Assembly (NCBI GenBank): GCA_023667165.1
Contig: JAMPAO010000109.1
Span: 1-7,888 of the forward strand
Direction: 5' to 3'
DNA: 7,888 bases
Source of the DNA: Ruminococcus sp.
Lineage (GTDB): Bacteria > Bacillota > Clostridia > Oscillospirales > Ruminococcaceae
The notes under the pieces are model-generated. The model saw only the letters and a program-made list of their open reading frames with translations. It was not told the origin of the DNA and ran no database searches. Of the stretch, positions 6,299 through 7,888 are shown one piece after another. How positions within the stretch are numbered: the stretch's first letter is position 1; each line of letters starts with the position of its first letter. Both the position numbers and the translations under genes were made by a program.

Positions 6299-7090
6299 TC
6301 AGTCTAATCCGCCGAGATCGCCGTTATCCATCATGGAATAAGTATCGCTCGCTCCGATTATTATATGATCCATAAGCGTAACGCCTATGTCGCGGAAAAC
6401 TCCCGCTATATGCCTTGTCAGCGCAACATCGGCGTCGGACGGTCTTGACGAACAGCCGGGATGATTGTGAGCAACGGCTGCCATGGTCGAATCGTTTTTC
6501 AGCACCGCCGACGCCATTTTATTTATATCCGCAACGGTAAACGAGGCGCTGCCGCTGCTTATCTCCGATACTCCTATCAGCTTCAGATCGTTGTCAAAGC
6601 AGGCAAGCAGGAACACTTCCTTTTTGTATGCCAGGAATTTTGAACGGAACATCTCCGTCAGCAGTCTTGAATTATCAAAAGAGATACTCTCGCTTTTCTG
6701 AGAATAGTAAAGAGAGGTGATTTGGGGTATCAGCTTGAACAGCGCCGCTGCGTTTTCCGTGACGTACTTTACCTTTACAAGCTCCCCGATATCCGCGTCA
6801 AGCACTCCCGCAACGCTGCCGAATCTGTCTATAAGCTCGTGAGCTATTTGCTTCGTATCCCGCTGAGGCAGACAATAGAAAAGAAGTATCTCCAATACCT
6901 CATGCTGCGCAAAGCCTGTCAGTCCCGACTGCAAAAAACGCTTTTTCACACGTTCTCTGTGACCCTTTGACGTTTCCTTTTTGGTTTTGCAATACTCGCT
7001 GTTCTTTTCCTTTTCCGCCTTTTTCAAAGCTATTGCCAGGTTCAGCTTTTCATCGGAAACAAAATCCGAAAAAACATCATTTCCGTTCAT
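6299..7090 (-). CDS. radC: RadC-like JAB (MPN+) domain protein
   Basis: This 263-residue protein has the two-part RadC layout. Residues about 42-120 form the helical, helix-hairpin-helix-like part (GHRERVKKRF, EVLEILLFYCLPQRDTK, AHELIDRFGSVAGVL). Residues about 135-263 form the JAB/MPN+ domain with the metal motif HNHPGCSSRPSDAD: His208, His210, Ser218 and Asp221. Most RadC proteins have HNHPSG here; this one has HNHPGC with the spacing kept. I cannot assign the upstream metal-associated glutamate with confidence. RadC proteins were once linked to DNA repair; the present view is of a metal-dependent JAB fold of unsettled role, frequent near mobile DNA. The N-terminal 40 residues are charged and lysine/glutamate-rich. 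The start ATG at 7090 has GGAGG at 7098-7102, 7 bases away. No convincing promoter was found upstream. It converges on the TrpB2-type gene and borders the AT-rich, foreign-looking region on its right. Confidence 0.9.
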   Translation of the reverse strand: MNGNDVFSDFVSDEKLNLAIALKKAEKEKNSEYCKTKKETSKGHRERVKKRFLQSGLTGFAQHEVLEILLFYCLPQRDTKQIAHELIDRFGSVAGVLDADIGELVKVKYVTENAAALFKLIPQITSLYYSQKSESISFDNSRLLTEMFRSKFLAYKKEVFLLACFDNDLKLIGVSEISSGSASFTVADINKMASAVLKNDSTMAAVAHNHPGCSSRPSDADVALTRHIAGVFRDIGVTLMDHIIIGASDTYSMMDNGDLGGLD

Positions 7091-7499
7091 AAAACCGCCT
7101 CCGGGATATATTCACGATTTATCGGGACGCGCTCTGCATTATTAAAGCGCCGCAAGAGACATATACGCACTGTCCCGTGACCGCACGCTGCACAAGCAAA
7201 GGATTTTGCGTCTTTCCGGCGGAAATTGGCGTAGAAATAAAATATAAAAACATTTATTATTTATAATATTATCTGTTTTTATAATTGTAAACTATAATAA
7301 CTATCATTAAGTTATAAATTATAAGATTACAGTACTGTATTAATCAGTTAATCCCTACTATGTTTGGTTACTTTGGTTGTTGTTATAAAATCATCAATAT
7401 ATTTTTTGCAAACCTCTGCTATTAACTGCGCCTTGCTTATACAAGTGACAGTACTCAAAGAGTACCAAAGCATCTTGAAAACCGAATAAACTTTACACC
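7091..7499. other. Intergenic region with an abrupt change to AT-rich DNA
   Basis: Positions 7091-7225 have the base composition of the genes to the left and contain short inverted repeats (CGGGAC 7123-7128 with GTCCCG 7172-7177; GCGCT 7129-7133 with AGCGC 7146-7150). From about 7226 to 7350 the DNA is almost entirely A and T, with small palindromes such as ATAATATTAT near 7263-7275 and the 12-base perfect palindrome TACAGTACTGTA at 7328-7339. A hairpin with arms GTACTC and GAGTAC lies at 7451-7465. Apart from the doubtful minus-strand frame at 7348-7473, no gene is evident. I read it as the edge of acquired DNA. Confidence 0.6.
7348..7473 (-). CDS. Doubtful 41-residue ORF, unknown function
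   Basis: The minus-strand ATG at 7473 opens MLWYSLSTVTCISKAQLIAE and continues CKKYIDDFITTTK to a TAA at 7348-7350. The middle reads like a natural amphipathic helix (SKAQLIAEVCKKYIDDF). The frame is open upstream of the ATG through the 29-base repeat to a TAG near 7520. There is no ribosome binding site before the ATG and no strong promoter nearby, so it may be the tail of a decayed gene, a leaderless or rarely translated peptide, or chance. It is not hydrophobic enough for a classic type I toxin. Confidence 0.22.
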   Translation of the reverse strand: MLWYSLSTVTCISKAQLIAEVCKKYIDDFITTTKVTKHSRD

Positions 7500-7501
7500 T
7501 T
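7473..7501. repeat. Left arm of a 29-base inverted repeat
   Basis: This arm matches the reverse complement of 7775-7803 at 28 of 29 positions, the only difference being C7483 against A7793. It ends in AACTTTACACCTT (7489-7501), which recurs in direct orientation at 7803-7815. Its last two bases overlap the -35 of the promoter at 7500-7528. Confidence 0.9.
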
Positions 7502-7528
7502 GACAAAATCCGAATTATCCGCTATAAT
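7500..7528 (+). promoter_or_regulatory. Consensus sigma-A promoter of the small gene
   Basis: TTGACA (7500-7505) and TATAAT (7523-7528) are both perfect and 17 bases apart, the strongest promoter in the window. The start is expected near 7535, leaving a leader of about 30 nt. Confidence 0.92.
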
Positions 7529-7566
7529 ATAGGTAACGACTATATTAAATAAAGGCGGTGAAAGTG

Positions 7567-7749
7567 GTGAACGAAATGTCAAATAAAACAGATATACAGT
7601 TTAAGCATGATTTGCGCCAACAGCGCAAAGAAACCGCACGTCTGTTAGAACTTGCTAAAGCTGGCAAATCAAATGAAAGCAAACTTGATGAACTCATAAA
7701 AGAGTTAGAAAGTGAACTTGAAATAATTGATACTACCTTGCAAGACTAA
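7567..7749 (+). CDS. Small charged helical protein, unknown function
   Basis: I do not recognise this family. From GTG 7567 it has 60 residues. The protein is rich in Lys, Glu, Arg and Leu, with no Cys, Trp, signal peptide or membrane segment. Two helices are likely, FKHDLRQQRKETARLLELAK and, after a KSNESK turn, LDELIKELESELEII with heptad-like spacing, suggesting a helical hairpin or coiled coil, so a protein-binding role is possible. Start choice is uncertain: the GTG at 7558 lies inside the ribosome binding site GGCGGTGA (7554-7561) and is unlikely; GTG 7564 and 7567 are 5 and 8 bases past its GGCGG core; ATG 7576 has GGTGA 5 bases before it and would give 57 residues. It is the sole gene between the consensus promoter at 7500-7528 and the terminator at 7774-7820. 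Confidence 0.72.
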   Translation: MNEMSNKTDIQFKHDLRQQRKETARLLELAKAGKSNESKLDELIKELESELEIIDTTLQD

Positions 7750-7767
7750 CCCCGCACAACTCCCCAA

Positions 7768-7810
7768 CATTCAAAAGGTGTAAAGTTTATTCAGTTTTCA
7801 AGAACTTTAC
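7768..7810 (-). ncRNA. Possible very short hairpin RNA, antisense to the small-gene 3' end
   Basis: A transcript from the promoter at 7817-7845 would begin GTGTAAAGTT, fold at once with AACTTTAC-AC about 25 bases later and meet CCTTTTG. The stem and short T-run could end it after about 40 nt, though the T-run is weak and read-through is possible. Its existence is inferred only from promoter and hairpin placement. Confidence 0.25.
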
Positions 7811-7820
7811 ACCTTTATTT
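7774..7820 (+). terminator. Hairpin terminator of the small gene, built from the repeat
   Basis: AAAGGTGTAAAGTT (7774-7787) pairs perfectly with AACTTTACACCTTT (7803-7816) around a 15-base loop, followed by ATTT and further T. The stem is 14 pairs but AT-rich. On the minus strand the same stem is followed by only four T, so it is a weaker terminator in that direction. Confidence 0.65.
7775..7803. repeat. Right arm of the 29-base inverted repeat
   Basis: This is the near-perfect inverted partner of 7473-7501. It directly adjoins a further direct copy of AACTTTACACCTT (7803-7815), so the 13-base core occurs three times: forward at 7489, inverted at 7775-7787, forward at 7803. Confidence 0.9.
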
Positions 7821-7845
7821 TATCACACATTTCAAAACTTGTCAA
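7817..7845 (-). promoter_or_regulatory. Strong minus-strand promoter facing the cassette
   Basis: On the minus strand, TTGACA (7845-7840) and TAAAAT (7822-7817) are 17 bases apart: a perfect -35 and a -10 one base off consensus. Transcription would start near 7810, inside the terminator hairpin of the opposite strand, and run antisense to the small gene. Confidence 0.8.
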
Positions 7846-7888
7846 GCAAAATTTATTGATTTTTGCAAAAGCAAGTAGTTTATAAAAC

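Larger units (their letters stand above)
7473..7816. mobile_element. Candidate inverted-repeat-flanked small cassette
   Basis: A 29-base inverted repeat (7473-7501 and 7775-7803) brackets a complete small transcription unit: consensus promoter, one small gene, hairpin terminator. No transposase, recombinase or target-site duplication is visible, so movement is not shown. It could be a non-autonomous MITE-like unit, the end of a larger integrative element that continues past the right edge, or two copies of a regulatory repeat. The AT-rich context supports acquired DNA. Confidence 0.35.
7750..7888. other. Right flank after the small gene
   Basis: After the stop codon this segment carries the repeat/terminator, the minus-strand promoter, and beyond 7845 AT-rich sequence with small inverted repeats (GCAAAA 7846-7851 with TTTTGC 7861-7866; TTGC 7863-7866 with GCAA 7871-7874). 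No gene is seen to the right edge. Confidence 0.5.

Noticed and set aside
7473..7803. CTTGAAAAC-GAATAA segments resembling those in Firmicute 16S-23S spacers
   Set aside because: There is no adjoining rRNA or tRNA sequence; the segments are parts of the inverted repeat, and such short AT-rich matches are not informative.
7091..7888. CRISPR array, tRNA or group II intron in the right-hand region
   Set aside because: Only three copies of a 13-base core in mixed orientations with unequal spacing; no cloverleaf or intron domain V could be drawn.

Overview
The window looks like a low-to-moderate GC Firmicute, most likely a gut or rumen Clostridia member near Ruminococcus/Oscillospiraceae. This is an inference from the strong GGAGG-type ribosome binding sites, housekeeping sigma-A promoters with 17-base spacers, simple hairpin/T-tract terminators, and the gene set: a GH127 family enzyme, a stand-alone TrpB2-type enzyme and a RadC-like JAB protein. 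No species marker is present.

Layout. Positions 1-1001 (minus strand) hold the 5' part of a gene that runs off the left edge. It encodes a PAS-like domain followed by what looks like a decayed histidine-kinase core. A 429-base gap (1002-1430) carries divergent promoters, an inverted repeat resembling a Rex (NADH/NAD redox) operator, phased A/T tracts, and a roughly 110-nt structured leader for the next gene, gapA (1431-2462), a complete NAD-type glyceraldehyde-3-phosphate dehydrogenase closed by a strong terminator. Next is a GH127 enzyme (2711-4615, GTG start) with the full zinc/cysteine catalytic set, predicted cytoplasmic. A near-consensus promoter then drives a stand-alone TrpB2-type PLP enzyme (4771-6144), whose terminator sits in the convergent gap with a RadC/JAB protein on the minus strand (6299-7090).

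From about 7225 the DNA becomes very AT-rich and looks foreign. This part holds a short possible ORF on the minus strand (7348-7473) and a compact expression cassette: a consensus promoter at 7500-7528, a small charged helical protein (7567-7749) and a hairpin terminator. The cassette is flanked by a 29-base inverted repeat (28/29 matching), and a third partial copy of the repeat forms the terminator. A second excellent promoter on the minus strand (7817-7845) fires straight into that hairpin, so a very short RNA is expected. That RNA would be complementary to the sequence abutting the start codon of the minus-strand ORF. This right-hand region is the least explained part of the window.

How the genes relate: the five larger genes appear to be separate transcription units, each with its own promoter or terminator, rather than one pathway. 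Central glycolysis (gapA), arabinose-glycan use (GH127), indole/serine metabolism (TrpB2) and a RadC-like protein sit side by side. gapA has the richest visible regulatory region.
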